From NCBI GenBank assembly GCA_910586645.1, contig CAJUIS010000002.1:1-64000 (forward strand): 64,000 bases of DNA. Reading direction: 5' to 3'. Below are positions 50,918-60,595 of the stretch, piece after piece. A program made the position numbers and the translations under genes. The notes under the pieces are model-generated. The model was not told where the DNA came from and did no database searches. It saw only the letters and a program-made list of their open reading frames with translations. The stretch is from an uncultured Lachnospiraceae bacterium. GTDB lineage: Bacteria; Bacillota; Clostridia; Lachnospirales; Lachnospiraceae. How positions within the stretch are numbered: the stretch's first letter is position 1; each line of letters starts with the position of its first letter.

Positions 50918-51787
50918 CTATCTCATGCCTTCTCCAAGAAAATGATAGTTGTCGTTAATAAAATCGCTTTCTATATTATTTGTCAAAATCGCAGTCCCTT
51001 CATATCCCGCCAAATCTGAAAGCGCAGTCCCTTCTTCTATTTCCTGATACTTTTCTCCTGTCCATATCAAAAGCGTGTACTCCTGCACGGACATCACTGT
51101 GCCTCCGTTCTGTCCCGTCGTATCGTCAAGGCCCGCCGTCTTTCCCAGCGGCGCGTTTTCCCCTTCCGCCGTATGCCCGGCATTTCCTTCATTTACCTGC
51201 GTCTGCATGCCAAAGGAGCCGTTTTGTCCGTCCGCGATAATCAGATCCCGGTATCCTCCTGTCATGTGGTTGCTGATATAAACCGGAGCGCCTACCTGGC
51301 GAAATGCCTGACGGACGGAATCTTTTGTCATATCCTGATTTTCTTCATCATGGAGCCAAAGCAGCGCGTTGCCTTCAATCCCGCTTACCTGCTGTCCAAG
51401 CACAAGCGCAAGTATTTCGTTTTTGCCGTCGCCGTTTAAATCCACGTAATTGTAATAGTACCGCACATTGGGATAATCTTCCTGTGCAACGCCGCAGTAA
51501 TCTGCAATCGCGCGTTCCAGACCCGCATGGGCTTTTGTTTCTGCAAGCTTCCCGTCAAAGCTTTCCGGAATCTCAACAGCGCTGCCAAGCTGGAGCTGGC
51601 TGGTGCCCTCTTCCGTATTCATGGCGCCTTCTGTCCCCGTCTGATCCACAGCCTGACTGTTTTCTGTTCCTTTCGTCTGCCCGTCCGCCTTCCCGTTTGA
51701 ACCGTCCTGCTCCCTGCGTCCGCAGCCTGCCGCTAAAACCACGGAAATCAGCGCTGCAAAAAACCATAAAGTTACGTTCTTCTTCAT
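50918..51787 (-). CDS. Unrecognised lipoprotein with calcium-loop-like motif
   Basis: A 289-residue secreted lipoprotein: signal peptide ending in the lipobox LAAGC (Cys22), then a low-complexity Gly/Gln/Thr-rich linker (about 26-65) and a globular part. YYYNYVDLNGDGKNEILALV (about residue 110) is a DxNxDGxxE calcium-binding loop of the FG-GAP/EF-hand type. The rest shows no family I know. It precedes the PPK2 gene by 25 bases in the same direction, and may belong to that unit. Confidence 0.85.
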   Translation of the reverse strand: MKKNVTLWFFAALISVVLAAGCGRREQDGSNGKADGQTKGTENSQAVDQTGTEGAMNTEEGTSQLQLGSAVEIPESFDGKLAETKAHAGLERAIADYCGVAQEDYPNVRYYYNYVDLNGDGKNEILALVLGQQVSGIEGNALLWLHDEENQDMTKDSVRQAFRQVGAPVYISNHMTGGYRDLIIADGQNGSFGMQTQVNEGNAGHTAEGENAPLGKTAGLDDTTGQNGGTVMSVQEYTLLIWTGEKYQEIEEGTALSDLAGYEGTAILTNNIESDFINDNYHFLGEGMR

Positions 51788-52002
51788 ATCTGAAAATCTC
51801 CTTCATACATCTTTTTATTTCATTATTATGGATAAAAGGAGAGCTTTTTATTCAGACGTCCGGCCCGGATTTCTCCCCATAGCGCCGGTTTCCGCCTGCT
51901 GATATAACAATCATAACAAATTTCTTTCTTCTTGGAAAGGCAGTCTTTCAAGAAATCAGAGGCTGGTTTAAAAATCTTTTATTTCTGTCATATGCATCCA
52001 GG

Positions 52003-52031
52003 TTGAAATTAAATATTTCATATGCTAAACT
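52003..52031 (+). promoter_or_regulatory. Probable promoter of the DUF4317 gene
   Basis: TTGAAA (52003-52008) and TAAACT (52026-52031) with a 17-base spacer, about 40 bases upstream of the start. Confidence 0.5.
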
Positions 52032-52072
52032 TTTTGATATTCAGCAAAATCAAACCTATGGAGGAAGATCCC

Positions 52073-53335
52073 ATGAATAAAAAAGACATTTCGGAACTCA
52101 AACGCCGCCTGAAAAAAGAAACCTGCACCTTTACGCGGCTGTGCGGCTGCTATGTGGACGGCGAACGCAGCCGTGTGGTAAAGCTCTCGGAAACGTTTCT
52201 GAACCTGGAAGACGAAGAATTTTTCAAATATCTGGAAATCGCCAGAAAGACGCTCTCCGGAACTCTGGGAAACAACCTGCTAGAGCTTTCGTTCCCGGCA
52301 AAAGAAGAAGCGCCCGGCGGCAGACAGCATTTTCTCACCGCCCTGAAAAGCAGCGCGCTGCAAAACGAAGAGCTTTTAGAGCGTTTTTATGACCTTGTCA
52401 TCGACAATTACGACTATCCGGGCAACTATCTGATTCTTATTTTCCATGACGCTTACGACGTTATTACGAAAACAAGCGATAACAGCAAGCTGGACGAATC
52501 GGAAGAAGTGTTTGAATATCTGCTCTGCGCCATCTGCCCCGTCAGTTTAAGCAAACCCGGCCTTGGATACCGGGAGGCTGAAAACCGCATTGGGCCAAGA
52601 ATCCGGGACTGGATTGTCTGCCCTCCGGAAAACGGGTTTCTTTTTCCTGCATTTACCGACAGAAGCGCCGATATCCATGCCGTTATGACCTATCACAAAA
52701 ACACAAAAGAGACGCATGTGGAATTTATGGAAGGCGTGCTGGGCTGTGACGCCAAAAGAACCGCCACAGAGCAAAAGCTGGCGTTTGCCTCTATCATCAA
52801 AAACGCCTACAGCGGAGACGAGGAAGCGTCCCATGACGCATTCTGCGAAATCCAGCAGGAGTTGTCGGATCTTGCCGCGGAAGAAACGCCGCAGGAAGAA
52901 AACGAACAGGAAGAACCCTATTTTTTAACGCCCGACGCCATCGGGGAACTGCTGGAAGAATCGGCTTTGCCGCCGACTGCGGCAGCCGTTATCAAAAACG
53001 CCTATCAGGAGGAATTCAAAGACGAAATGCCTGTCCTTGACTATCTGATTGATGAAAAAGCCGCCAGAGACGGGAACAAAAAGAGACAGGAGAAAGAACT
53101 GATACAAAAAGTCGGCGTACTGGAACAGGAATTAAAAGACGCCCGGATGCTTGCCGGACTGCAGGCAGAAGAGGACGTTCCGGAAAGTCCCAAAACTTAC
53201 GATGTAATCCTCCGCGTCAAACCGGAAAAAGCCGCTGAAATCAAATCCCAGATAATCAACGGCAAAAAATGCCTTGTCATCCCTATGGAAGAGCATGAAC
53301 ACGCAGCCATCAACGGCGTCAATACCACTGTCTGA
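52073..53335 (+). CDS. DUF4317 family protein
   Basis: A 420-residue cytoplasmic protein of a family common in Lachnospiraceae and Clostridia with unknown function. The opening MNKKDISELKRRLKKE and CTFTRLCGCYVDGERSRVV, and the central GYREAENRIGPRIRDWIVCP, are typical. No catalytic motif is apparent; a coiled segment lies at about 345-385. ATG at 52073 follows GGAGG at 8 bases; the open frame begins at 52022 without a site. The stop is one base from the stop of the convergent AEC transporter gene. Confidence 0.85.
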   Translation: MNKKDISELKRRLKKETCTFTRLCGCYVDGERSRVVKLSETFLNLEDEEFFKYLEIARKTLSGTLGNNLLELSFPAKEEAPGGRQHFLTALKSSALQNEELLERFYDLVIDNYDYPGNYLILIFHDAYDVITKTSDNSKLDESEEVFEYLLCAICPVSLSKPGLGYREAENRIGPRIRDWIVCPPENGFLFPAFTDRSADIHAVMTYHKNTKETHVEFMEGVLGCDAKRTATEQKLAFASIIKNAYSGDEEASHDAFCEIQQELSDLAAEETPQEENEQEEPYFLTPDAIGELLEESALPPTAAAVIKNAYQEEFKDEMPVLDYLIDEKAARDGNKKRQEKELIQKVGVLEQELKDARMLAGLQAEEDVPESPKTYDVILRVKPEKAAEIKSQIINGKKCLVIPMEEHEHAAINGVNTTV

Positions 53336-53336
53336 T

Positions 53337-54275
53337 TTATAAAAACATACATACAAGCGGAATCGTAAGGATGGACGCCAACGTACTGAGCACAATGCCG
53401 TTCGTACAAAGCGTTTCATCCGCGCCGCTTTCTTTTGCCACCAAAGTCACAATGCTTCCGACCGGCATAGAAAGCTGTAAAATAAATACGCCAAGTATGA
53501 CAGGCTCCACAGAAAGGGGACGGAGCAAAAAAGCCATAAGAACCGGAAGCAAAAGCATTTTGACTGCCGTGTAGGCATAAATCATTCCATTGGAAAAAAT
53601 TTTCTTTAAATCCGCCTTTGCAATCGACATGCCAATCAAAAGCATCGACAGCGGAATCGTCGCGTTTCCCATATAATCGCAAAAATTTACCGCCGGTGCA
53701 GGAAGCGGTATTTTTAACAGAAAAATTACAACCGCAGCTACGGAAGCAATCATTCCGGGATTTATCATGCGTTTCCACTGACTGCCGCCCTGTTCTGTGA
53801 CAGATCCGGCGTCTTCGGCCGCTTTTCTTGCCAGCGCAAGCCCGTACGTGTACAGGATCAGGTTATATCCGAGCATATATAAAACAATATAAATCATACT
53901 CTCCTGCCCAAACACAGCGGATATGACCGGAATACCCATAAACCCGACATTTGGAAAAATTGTCATCAGACGATAGAGGCGGCGTTCCGGTTTTGCCGGA
54001 CGAAATGCCAGAACAAACAAATGTCCCGTCAAAATCAGCAAAATATAAAACAGAGCCACAAAACCAAGGTTCAGCAAAACCAGCCCCGCATCGCCGCCCG
54101 ACTCTTTGCCCACGACTCCATGAATAACCAGAATCGGATTTAAGATATTTACGACAATTTTTGACAATTTCTGATATGCCGCTTCGTCAAACCATTCTTT
54201 TTTCCAGATAAAATACCCCGTCAGCATCATTGCAAACAGCATGAGCATCTGGGCAAAAATCACTTGTATATCCAT
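53337..54275 (-). CDS. AEC (auxin efflux carrier) family transporter
   Basis: A 312-residue membrane protein with about ten helices in two halves. The family blocks ILNPILVIHGVVG and FPNVGFMGIPVISAVFGQES in the first half and NATIPLSMLLIGMSIAKADL and QLSMPVGSIVTLVAKESGAD in the second are typical. Relatives export organic acids such as malate; the substrate is unknown. Start after AAGGAG. An extended -10 promoter lies at 54339-54347. Confidence 0.9.
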   Translation of the reverse strand: MDIQVIFAQMLMLFAMMLTGYFIWKKEWFDEAAYQKLSKIVVNILNPILVIHGVVGKESGGDAGLVLLNLGFVALFYILLILTGHLFVLAFRPAKPERRLYRLMTIFPNVGFMGIPVISAVFGQESMIYIVLYMLGYNLILYTYGLALARKAAEDAGSVTEQGGSQWKRMINPGMIASVAAVVIFLLKIPLPAPAVNFCDYMGNATIPLSMLLIGMSIAKADLKKIFSNGMIYAYTAVKMLLLPVLMAFLLRPLSVEPVILGVFILQLSMPVGSIVTLVAKESGADETLCTNGIVLSTLASILTIPLVCMFL

Positions 54276-54338
54276 ATCTGCATACTCCTTTTTCCTAAAG
54301 GATCCCCGAACATAAAAAAACCTATTCCCGAATCCAAA

Positions 54339-54347
54339 ATTATACCA
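54339..54347 (-). promoter_or_regulatory. Extended -10 promoter of the AEC gene
   Basis: Minus-strand TGG followed by TATAAT (54344-54339) with no good -35. A hairpin at about 54356-54383 just upstream may be the weak terminator of the glucokinase gene. Confidence 0.45.
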
Positions 54348-54412
54348 AAGAAATGGCTCATTTCTTTCACAAGAAATGAACCATCGCCATAAAATGCCAG
54401 TTCTTTGTTCCG

Positions 54413-55351
54413 TTACTCCAAAACCATCTGCACGCAGCCGTACATTCCGGCGTCATTGCCAAGCGTCGCCAGTTCAAAATGCGCGTCCAGACAGGAACTA
54501 AACGATTTCTTATCGTAATATTTTTTTACCCTATCCGTAATAATGCTTCCGGCTTTCGACACGCCGCCCCCAATGACAAACACTTCCGGATTGACAACGC
54601 GCGCCACATTGGCGAGCGCTTCGCCTAAAATCTTCGTCATATCGTCCACAATTTCATCCGCCAGAGCGTCTCCTGCTTTTGCGGCGTCAAAAATGTCTTT
54701 GGCTGTCAGAAGATTGAGCGCACGGATTGTGGATTCGTCTTCTGTCTTTTCCAGTTTCTTTTTTGCCATACGGACAATTCCGGTTGCGGACGCATACTGC
54801 TCCAGGCATCCTTTCTGTCCGCAGCCGCAGCATTCCGTTTCCCTGTCGTCTACAATAATATGCCCGATTTCGCCGCCCGCGCCCTTATTGCCTGTTACAA
54901 CTTTTCCGTTGATAATGACTCCGCCACCGACGCCCGTCCCAAGCGTAATCAGCACAACGTCCTTATGGCCCTTGCCACCGCCCTGCCACATTTCTCCAAG
55001 CGCGGCTACATTGGCGTCATTGCCGACTTTTACGGTAAATCCGGTGCGTTCCGCCATCTCTTTTGCCACGTTGATGACATCCCACCCAAGATTGACGCAG
55101 CGCACGACAACGCCTTCGTTTGTCACAGGCCCGGGAACGCCGATGCCAATTCCCTGAATATCCCCTTTCATAATCTCTTTTTCCACCATCTTAGCCGCAA
55201 TAAACGCCGCTACGTCAGGAAGGATATTCTCTCCGTTATTTTCTTTGCGTGTGGGAATTTCCCATTTCTCCACCAATACGCCCGTCGTCTCAAACAGGCC
55301 GATTTTGCATGTCGTTCCTCCAATGTCTACCCCAAATCCGTATTTTTTCAT
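54413..55351 (-). CDS. glcK: ROK-family glucokinase
   Basis: A 312-residue sugar kinase phosphorylating glucose with ATP. Visible features: the phosphate-binding DIGGTTCKIGLF at the start, VGNDANVAALGE, GTGVGGGVIINGKV, and the ROK zinc-binding signature ECCGCGQKGCLEQYAS; the catalytic Asp is in GNDANV. GEIGHIIVD precedes the zinc site. It is downstream of the penicillin-binding protein gene (61 bases) behind GAAGGAG, and might be co-transcribed with it. Confidence 0.95.
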   Translation of the reverse strand: MKKYGFGVDIGGTTCKIGLFETTGVLVEKWEIPTRKENNGENILPDVAAFIAAKMVEKEIMKGDIQGIGIGVPGPVTNEGVVVRCVNLGWDVINVAKEMAERTGFTVKVGNDANVAALGEMWQGGGKGHKDVVLITLGTGVGGGVIINGKVVTGNKGAGGEIGHIIVDDRETECCGCGQKGCLEQYASATGIVRMAKKKLEKTEDESTIRALNLLTAKDIFDAAKAGDALADEIVDDMTKILGEALANVARVVNPEVFVIGGGVSKAGSIITDRVKKYYDKKSFSSCLDAHFELATLGNDAGMYGCVQMVLE

Positions 55352-55411
55352 ATATTCCTTCTCCTTCTTAAAAATATCATATTTTAAGTATAAAAAACCC
55401 CCTGTCTGCTG

Positions 55412-57448
55412 TCAATCCATATTTTCTTCTTCTCCCAGGGCGTCTTTTCGTATTTTCTGATACAAATCCATTTCCACATATGGAAGAAATTCCGCGGATG
55501 GCAGCCCTGCATGGCAGTTTTCCATAAAGGAATGCCAGATTGCGCCCGGATACGTAGAACCGGATAATCCCGGAAGCTCTGCCGGCATATCGTATCCAAC
55601 CCAGACAGCCGCCGTATAATAACGGGTATAGCCCGCAAACCAGCCGTCTTTATTGTCATTTGTCGTTCCTGTTTTCCCGGCGGACGGCATTCCCGTCACG
55701 CCAAGCCCCCTTCCCGTACCTTCTGTAATCGCCGTTGCCAGCATATCCGTCACCATACGCGCCGCCGTCGTTTTATAGACTTTTTTCTCTTCCTGCTCAG
55801 TTGAAAGGATTTCCACTCCGTCCGCATCGGTAATTTTTATAATGCAGGTCGGCCTCCGGTAATTTCCGTCATTTTGCAGCGCGGCGTAAGCCGCCGTCAT
55901 TTCTACCGGGGAAACCCCGTTTGTCAGGCCGCCGAGAGAAGACGTCAGGCGTTCGTCCTCCTTCGTAATTTTTGCAAAATTCATCGCTTTCAAATAGGAA
56001 AGCCCGGTTTTTGGCGTCAGTTCTTCAAACAGCTTCCAGGCAATTGTATTTTTCGATCTTGACAGAGCCTCCCTGACGGTCATTTCTCCGCTGTATCCTC
56101 CGTTTGCGTTCGAAGGCCCGTCTTCTATCGGTTCATCCTTTACTATGGAATCCGGCGTATACCCGCGCTCCACAGCCGGAGCATATACAATCAGAGGCTT
56201 TATGCTGCTTCCCGGCTGCCTGTAGCTTTGATACGCCCTGTTCAGCGTATAGCCGCTGAAATCCTGGCTCCTGCCACCCGCAATCGCCCGGACATATCCC
56301 GTCTCATTGTCAATGCAGACGCCCGCGCCCTGCAGTTTAAACACGCCTTCTTCATTGACTTCCGTAAAGCCCGCCAGATTTTCGTCCACCGCCTTCTGCA
56401 GCATCGCCTGAAGCCCCAGATCGATTGACGTATATACCCGGTACCCGGCCGTATACAGTTCTTTCTGGCATTCCGTATATTTTTCATTATATCTTTCGTT
56501 ATACGCTTCCCGCTCTTCTTCATTTTTAAACTCTGTCTGAAACTTAAATCCTTCCCGTTCCATCAAAAGCCGGATCGCGCAGTAGTACGTATAGGTTTCC
56601 ACATAATTGTTTTTTGTGTGCGCCGGACGGTTTAACGTAATTTCTTCGGCTTTTGCCATCAGGCAGGCACTCTCCGCAATTTTCCCGTCCTCAAGCATCT
56701 GATCCAGAATCCGATCCCTTCGTCCAAGCGTATTCTGCATATTCGTAAGCGGATCGTAAAGCGTAGGGTTATTTGGAATTGCGCATAAAAATGCCGTCTG
56801 CGACAAATCAAGCTGATCCGCTTCCACATTAAAATATCCTATGCTTGCCGCCTGTATGCCGTAATACCCGTTTCCAAAATAAATATTATTCAGATAAAAT
56901 TCTAAAATTTTCGTCTTGCTGTACTTTTTTTCCAGCTCAACCGCCAGAAACATCTCTTCCACTTTACGCTGCCAGGTTCTGTCCTGCGTCAGAAAGACTG
57001 TTCTTGCAAGCTGCTGCGTAATCGTGCTTCCGCCCTGCGTCACTTCCCCGTTTTCAATCGCCGCCTTTACAGCCCTGAAAATGGCCTTATAATCTATCCC
57101 GCTGTGCTGGTAAAATTTCTTATCCTCAATGCTGACAATTGCGGCGCAGACGTCCGCCGGAATCTTCTCATAAGGCAGATAATAAACGTCTTTTTCTCCC
57201 TTTAACGTAGAAATCGTATTTCCGTCTTTGTCGTAAACCACGCTGGTCTGCGCCGCGCGAAACGTCGCCTCCGTAGACTTGCGCACAAATCCGGCGGCCT
57301 CCTCCTTCATATGCTGCACCTGGGAAGCGTATCCGCCATAATAATAAACCCCTACTGCGGCAACGACAAGCAGCATCAAAACAAACTGCAGTTTCACAAA
57401 AAACCAGAATACGCGGTATTTTTTCTTTTTTTTCTTCCTGAAACCCAT
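55412..57448 (-). CDS. Class A penicillin-binding protein (PBP1-type transglycosylase/transpeptidase)
   Basis: A 678-residue bifunctional cell-wall synthase. After a basic cytoplasmic tail and one transmembrane helix comes a GT51 domain with IEDKKFYQHSGIDYKAI (catalytic Glu108), GGSTITQQLARTVFL and YLNNIYFGNGYYGIQAAS. The transpeptidase domain has SSIKPL (the SxxK nucleophile motif), SRSKNT (SxN-type) and AGKTGTTNDNKDG (KTG). It polymerises and cross-links peptidoglycan outside the membrane. ATG at 57448 follows AAGGAG; the open frame starts at 57493, inside the FN3-protein gene. Confidence 0.94.
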   Translation of the reverse strand: MGFRKKKKKKYRVFWFFVKLQFVLMLLVVAAVGVYYYGGYASQVQHMKEEAAGFVRKSTEATFRAAQTSVVYDKDGNTISTLKGEKDVYYLPYEKIPADVCAAIVSIEDKKFYQHSGIDYKAIFRAVKAAIENGEVTQGGSTITQQLARTVFLTQDRTWQRKVEEMFLAVELEKKYSKTKILEFYLNNIYFGNGYYGIQAASIGYFNVEADQLDLSQTAFLCAIPNNPTLYDPLTNMQNTLGRRDRILDQMLEDGKIAESACLMAKAEEITLNRPAHTKNNYVETYTYYCAIRLLMEREGFKFQTEFKNEEEREAYNERYNEKYTECQKELYTAGYRVYTSIDLGLQAMLQKAVDENLAGFTEVNEEGVFKLQGAGVCIDNETGYVRAIAGGRSQDFSGYTLNRAYQSYRQPGSSIKPLIVYAPAVERGYTPDSIVKDEPIEDGPSNANGGYSGEMTVREALSRSKNTIAWKLFEELTPKTGLSYLKAMNFAKITKEDERLTSSLGGLTNGVSPVEMTAAYAALQNDGNYRRPTCIIKITDADGVEILSTEQEEKKVYKTTAARMVTDMLATAITEGTGRGLGVTGMPSAGKTGTTNDNKDGWFAGYTRYYTAAVWVGYDMPAELPGLSGSTYPGAIWHSFMENCHAGLPSAEFLPYVEMDLYQKIRKDALGEEENMD

Positions 57449-57468
57449 AGTTCTCCTTTGCCTTGCTT

Positions 57469-59769
57469 TTAGTAAACTGCCGGAATGCTGCAAAGCTTTG
57501 TCTTTGGACGATATGCGCTGTCACGCACTGTATTGGCCCAGACAATTTTTCCTTTATGCAAAATGGGCTGGGAATCTCCGTCAAAGGCCATTCCCGGATA
57601 TTTCCTGGAAAAAACTTTTTTTCCCGCATCATTGACAACGACATAATTCAGCTTTGTCTTTCCCTTTTCCTCAGAAGAATACAAAATTGCAAACTTATCG
57701 TCGCAGAGCTTGACCATCCGCGTCTCTCCCACGTTTACAGACGTGCGCGACGGATTGTATTTTGTCAGCCACTGAAACGTAACTTTCCCTGTCTTTTGGT
57801 TGGAACGCGCCAGAAATACGTTATATTTTAAATTGCTCCCATATCCGGACACTCCCTTTATTTTCTTTTCGTGCGGCTGGGCCGTTCCGCAGACAAGCGT
57901 ATTTTCGGCGCCGATTTCCATTCCTCCAACTTTGCAGCCCGTGAAATTTTCCCCTGTGCTTCCCAGAAAAGAAAACAGATTCCTGCCGTCCTCCTCTTTT
58001 TGCTCCGTATCCGGGCTATAATCCGGAAAAACAGACAATTCCAGATTTCTTGGATAAGCGTCCCCATGGTTCAGCAGATACAAATTTTCGTCCTTGAATT
58101 TCACAAACTGATTAAAAGAATGGCTGACATAGGCGTGCGCCGCTTTTTTCTCCTGCATTGTTTTCGTATCGATCAAAAAGGAAATATTGGACTGATGGCG
58201 TTTCCCGTCGTCATGCAGAAACATGATTCTTGCCGTTGCGACATAAAGAAAATCTCCCTGCATATCCATTCGTAAGCTTCCCCCGTTAAACGGCTCATAA
58301 ATCCCTTCAAATACATTCGTCGCGCCGCCTTTGATTTCAGCCGTCTTTCCTTTTTTCCATTTGCTGTTATACTGAATGATTTTAATCACCGTCTTTGTCC
58401 TGCTTTCGCCCCGGTTATGATAGCCTGTGGCCACATAAAAATTCCCGTCCGGCCCGGCGTAAAACCCTCCCCAGACGTCATATTTTAGTTTTATTGTCTT
58501 TATTTTCTTGACCTTAAGCGAATCTGTAATGCGAAAAACTTTAAGGCTTCCGTTTTTCTGAACGCAGACGGCATAAAGTCTGCCGCCTGATTTATAATAA
58601 TACGTCTTGTCCGGATACGCCCAATTGCCGGAATACTGCCCGTTTATGTACTGCTTGCCAAGCTTTTGCGCAGATACGGATTTTTTCTTCCCTTTTTTAG
58701 GGATAAACTGTGAAACGGATTTTGAAAAATAGCTTTCTCCTTTCGGAAACACAGCCGTCACTTTATAATGGTATGTGATCCCCTGGCTTACCTTCTGTTC
58801 AAAGGAATTTGTGCCGCTCCCCGCCGTGTAAATGCAGGAATACGCGCCGTTTTCCTGTTCGGATCGGTAAAGTTTATAAGCGGTCGCGCCCGCCACAAGC
58901 TTCCATTGTATGCGCAGTCTTGTTTTGCCGGATATTTTTACGGAAGAAATCTCCGGCCTTATCTTTTCCACAGTAAAATCCATCGAGGGAAGAATAAAGT
59001 TGGAAAATTCCGCTTCGCTTCCCTCCACTCTGCGCTTTTCATCTTCAACAAAACCAATTACCCGGTACCTGTACTTTATATTGGGTTCCGCCGGAACTGT
59101 CACGCTGTCCGTATCCGCTCCGTATACGGAAGCAATTGTCTGGTACGTCAGCCCATACCATTCCGTTTCATCCGTCACCTTCGCCCGCTCAATCCGGTAC
59201 CCGCTCAATCCCGGCATTTTTTCCCAATGCAAAGTAACGTCTGTAAGAAGCTCCTGCGCAATGCTCTTTATTTTCACTTCCTCAGGAACCACGTAAACCC
59301 GCATCCTGTATTCCCGCTTCTGTGCCGTCACTACAAAATCAGCAATCCCAGGCCCTTTTACCCGGTAACGAATCTGAAACATCTTCTGCCCTTTTGCCGG
59401 CGCCATGTACTCCGTGTCCGACGTGATCTCCACAGCGTTTGTATTTGAGCTTTCCACCTTAACCGTAACGTCCGCCTCCGTCTGGTTTATGCATTTGCCA
59501 TAAATATAATCTGCGTATGCATACTGCCTGTTCCAGTAAGCCGCCTTTAAATATTCCTGATCCGTCTGAAACTCCACCTGTATTTCGTCATTCCCGGCTT
59601 TTGAATCTTTGGCGTCTTTTCTTTCCGTTTCCGCCGTCTCCTTTTCCTGTACCGTCATTTCCGGCTCCTGCGGCGTAACCTGCCCCTCTTTTGCCGCAAG
59701 CGGCCGCGGCAAAAGGAATATCCCCATAATAACTATAAAAGTCAACATAAAAACTGCTGTCTTCTTCAT
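57469..59769 (-). CDS. Secreted fibronectin type III surface protein
   Basis: A 766-residue exported protein. A signal peptide (residues 1-26, FLLPRPLAA) is followed by a charged linker, a beta-rich module (about 65-160), two FN3-like domains (about 165-260 and 268-365, with LTDVTLHWEKMPGLSGYRIE and LRIQWKLVAGATAYKLYRSE) and a long C-terminal region of repeated beta-strands (about 375-766) that could be a propeller. No enzyme motif or wall anchor is seen. It may be a wall-bound adhesin or scaffold. It precedes the PBP gene by 20 bases. Start after GGAGGGG. Confidence 0.85.
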   Translation of the reverse strand: MKKTAVFMLTFIVIMGIFLLPRPLAAKEGQVTPQEPEMTVQEKETAETERKDAKDSKAGNDEIQVEFQTDQEYLKAAYWNRQYAYADYIYGKCINQTEADVTVKVESSNTNAVEITSDTEYMAPAKGQKMFQIRYRVKGPGIADFVVTAQKREYRMRVYVVPEEVKIKSIAQELLTDVTLHWEKMPGLSGYRIERAKVTDETEWYGLTYQTIASVYGADTDSVTVPAEPNIKYRYRVIGFVEDEKRRVEGSEAEFSNFILPSMDFTVEKIRPEISSVKISGKTRLRIQWKLVAGATAYKLYRSEQENGAYSCIYTAGSGTNSFEQKVSQGITYHYKVTAVFPKGESYFSKSVSQFIPKKGKKKSVSAQKLGKQYINGQYSGNWAYPDKTYYYKSGGRLYAVCVQKNGSLKVFRITDSLKVKKIKTIKLKYDVWGGFYAGPDGNFYVATGYHNRGESRTKTVIKIIQYNSKWKKGKTAEIKGGATNVFEGIYEPFNGGSLRMDMQGDFLYVATARIMFLHDDGKRHQSNISFLIDTKTMQEKKAAHAYVSHSFNQFVKFKDENLYLLNHGDAYPRNLELSVFPDYSPDTEQKEEDGRNLFSFLGSTGENFTGCKVGGMEIGAENTLVCGTAQPHEKKIKGVSGYGSNLKYNVFLARSNQKTGKVTFQWLTKYNPSRTSVNVGETRMVKLCDDKFAILYSSEEKGKTKLNYVVVNDAGKKVFSRKYPGMAFDGDSQPILHKGKIVWANTVRDSAYRPKTKLCSIPAVY

Positions 59770-59811
59770 ACTGTCCCCTCCGGCATAAGTTTTCTTCCTA
59801 TAATCTTATCC

Positions 59812-59840
59812 ATCATAACATTGCCCGGCAAATATTTCAA
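59812..59840 (-). promoter_or_regulatory. Sigma-A promoter of the FN3-protein/PBP unit
   Basis: Minus-strand TTGAAA (59840-59835) and TATGAT (59817-59812), spacer 17, about 45 bases upstream of the FN3-protein start. Confidence 0.65.
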
Positions 59841-59904
59841 ATCCTAATTCATATCCCAAGAAAGCCCGTCACTTAAGATGAAGTTCCATTTATATTCCGC
59901 AGCG

Positions 59905-59948
59905 TGGAAAAATCCCGGAAATTTCCAAAAAAAGAAACCTCCGGGATC
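59905..59948 (-). terminator. Terminator of spoVT
   Basis: ATCCCGGA arms (59912-59919 with 59940-59947) plus an inner stem, followed on the minus strand by TTTTTCC. It lies just past the spoVT stop. Confidence 0.78.
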
Positions 59949-59956
59949 CGCTTTTT

Positions 59957-60505
59957 CTACTGTTCCATCTGTCTCCCTAAAAACCCGGCCGCTGTAACGG
60001 CCAGCATATGTTCTGTATCTCCCATCTGGGATTTCTCATTTTTATCAGAAATGACGACTGCTCCAATAGCGTCTCCCTGGCAGATAATCGTCGCAACCGC
60101 CTGGGAACACATCTCTCCGGAATCATCCAGCGTAATTTTTACAAAACCTTCGTCGTCTTTATTTGCCACAAAATCCGCCCGGTTCTCAATAATGCCCTCC
60201 ATCTGTTTGCTTAACGGCTTTCCGTCAAATTCTTTCTTCCCGCTCCCGGCTACGGCCACTACATGATCCCGGTCTGTAATGCAGACCAGGTTCCCCGTTG
60301 TCTGTGAAAGGCTCTCCGCATACTGTCCGGCAAACTGCCCAAGCTCCCCGATCGGTGAATATTTTTTCAAAATAATTTCTCCCTGCCGGTCTGTAAATAT
60401 TTCAAGCGGATCTCCTTCCCGTATTCTAAGCGTCCTTCGGATTTCCTTCGGGACGACCACCCTTCCCAAATCGTCTATTCTCCGCACAATTCCTGTTGCT
60501 TTCAT
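59957..60505 (-). CDS. spoVT: Stage V sporulation protein T (forespore transcription regulator)
   Basis: A 182-residue regulator. The N-terminal AbrB-type swapped-hairpin DNA-binding domain reads MKATGIVRRIDDLGRVVVPK followed by EIRRTLRIREGDPLEIF; the rest (about 55-180) is a GAF-like domain (TTGNLVCITDRDHVVAVAG). SpoVT tunes late forespore genes under sigma-G. The start follows GGAGGAA. A possible forespore promoter lies at 60546-60574. Confidence 0.95.
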   Translation of the reverse strand: MKATGIVRRIDDLGRVVVPKEIRRTLRIREGDPLEIFTDRQGEIILKKYSPIGELGQFAGQYAESLSQTTGNLVCITDRDHVVAVAGSGKKEFDGKPLSKQMEGIIENRADFVANKDDEGFVKITLDDSGEMCSQAVATIICQGDAIGAVVISDKNEKSQMGDTEHMLAVTAAGFLGRQMEQ

Positions 60506-60545
60506 ATGAAAAATTCCTCCATTTACATTTTCTACTGTGTGGTAG

Positions 60546-60574
60546 TAGTATCTGTAAGTGAAGGAATTTTATAC
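60546..60574 (-). promoter_or_regulatory. Possible forespore (sigma-F/G-like) promoter of spoVT
   Basis: Minus-strand GTATA (60574-60570) and GATACTA (60552-60546) with a 17-base spacer resemble forespore sigma motifs, as expected for spoVT. The match is partial. Confidence 0.4.
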
Positions 60575-60595
60575 CTTGAAACCAGATTAATTTCT

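Noticed and set aside
53333..53339. A terminator between the DUF4317 and AEC genes
   Set aside because: The two stop codons are one base apart and no stem with a T-run spans the junction, so transcripts may overlap.
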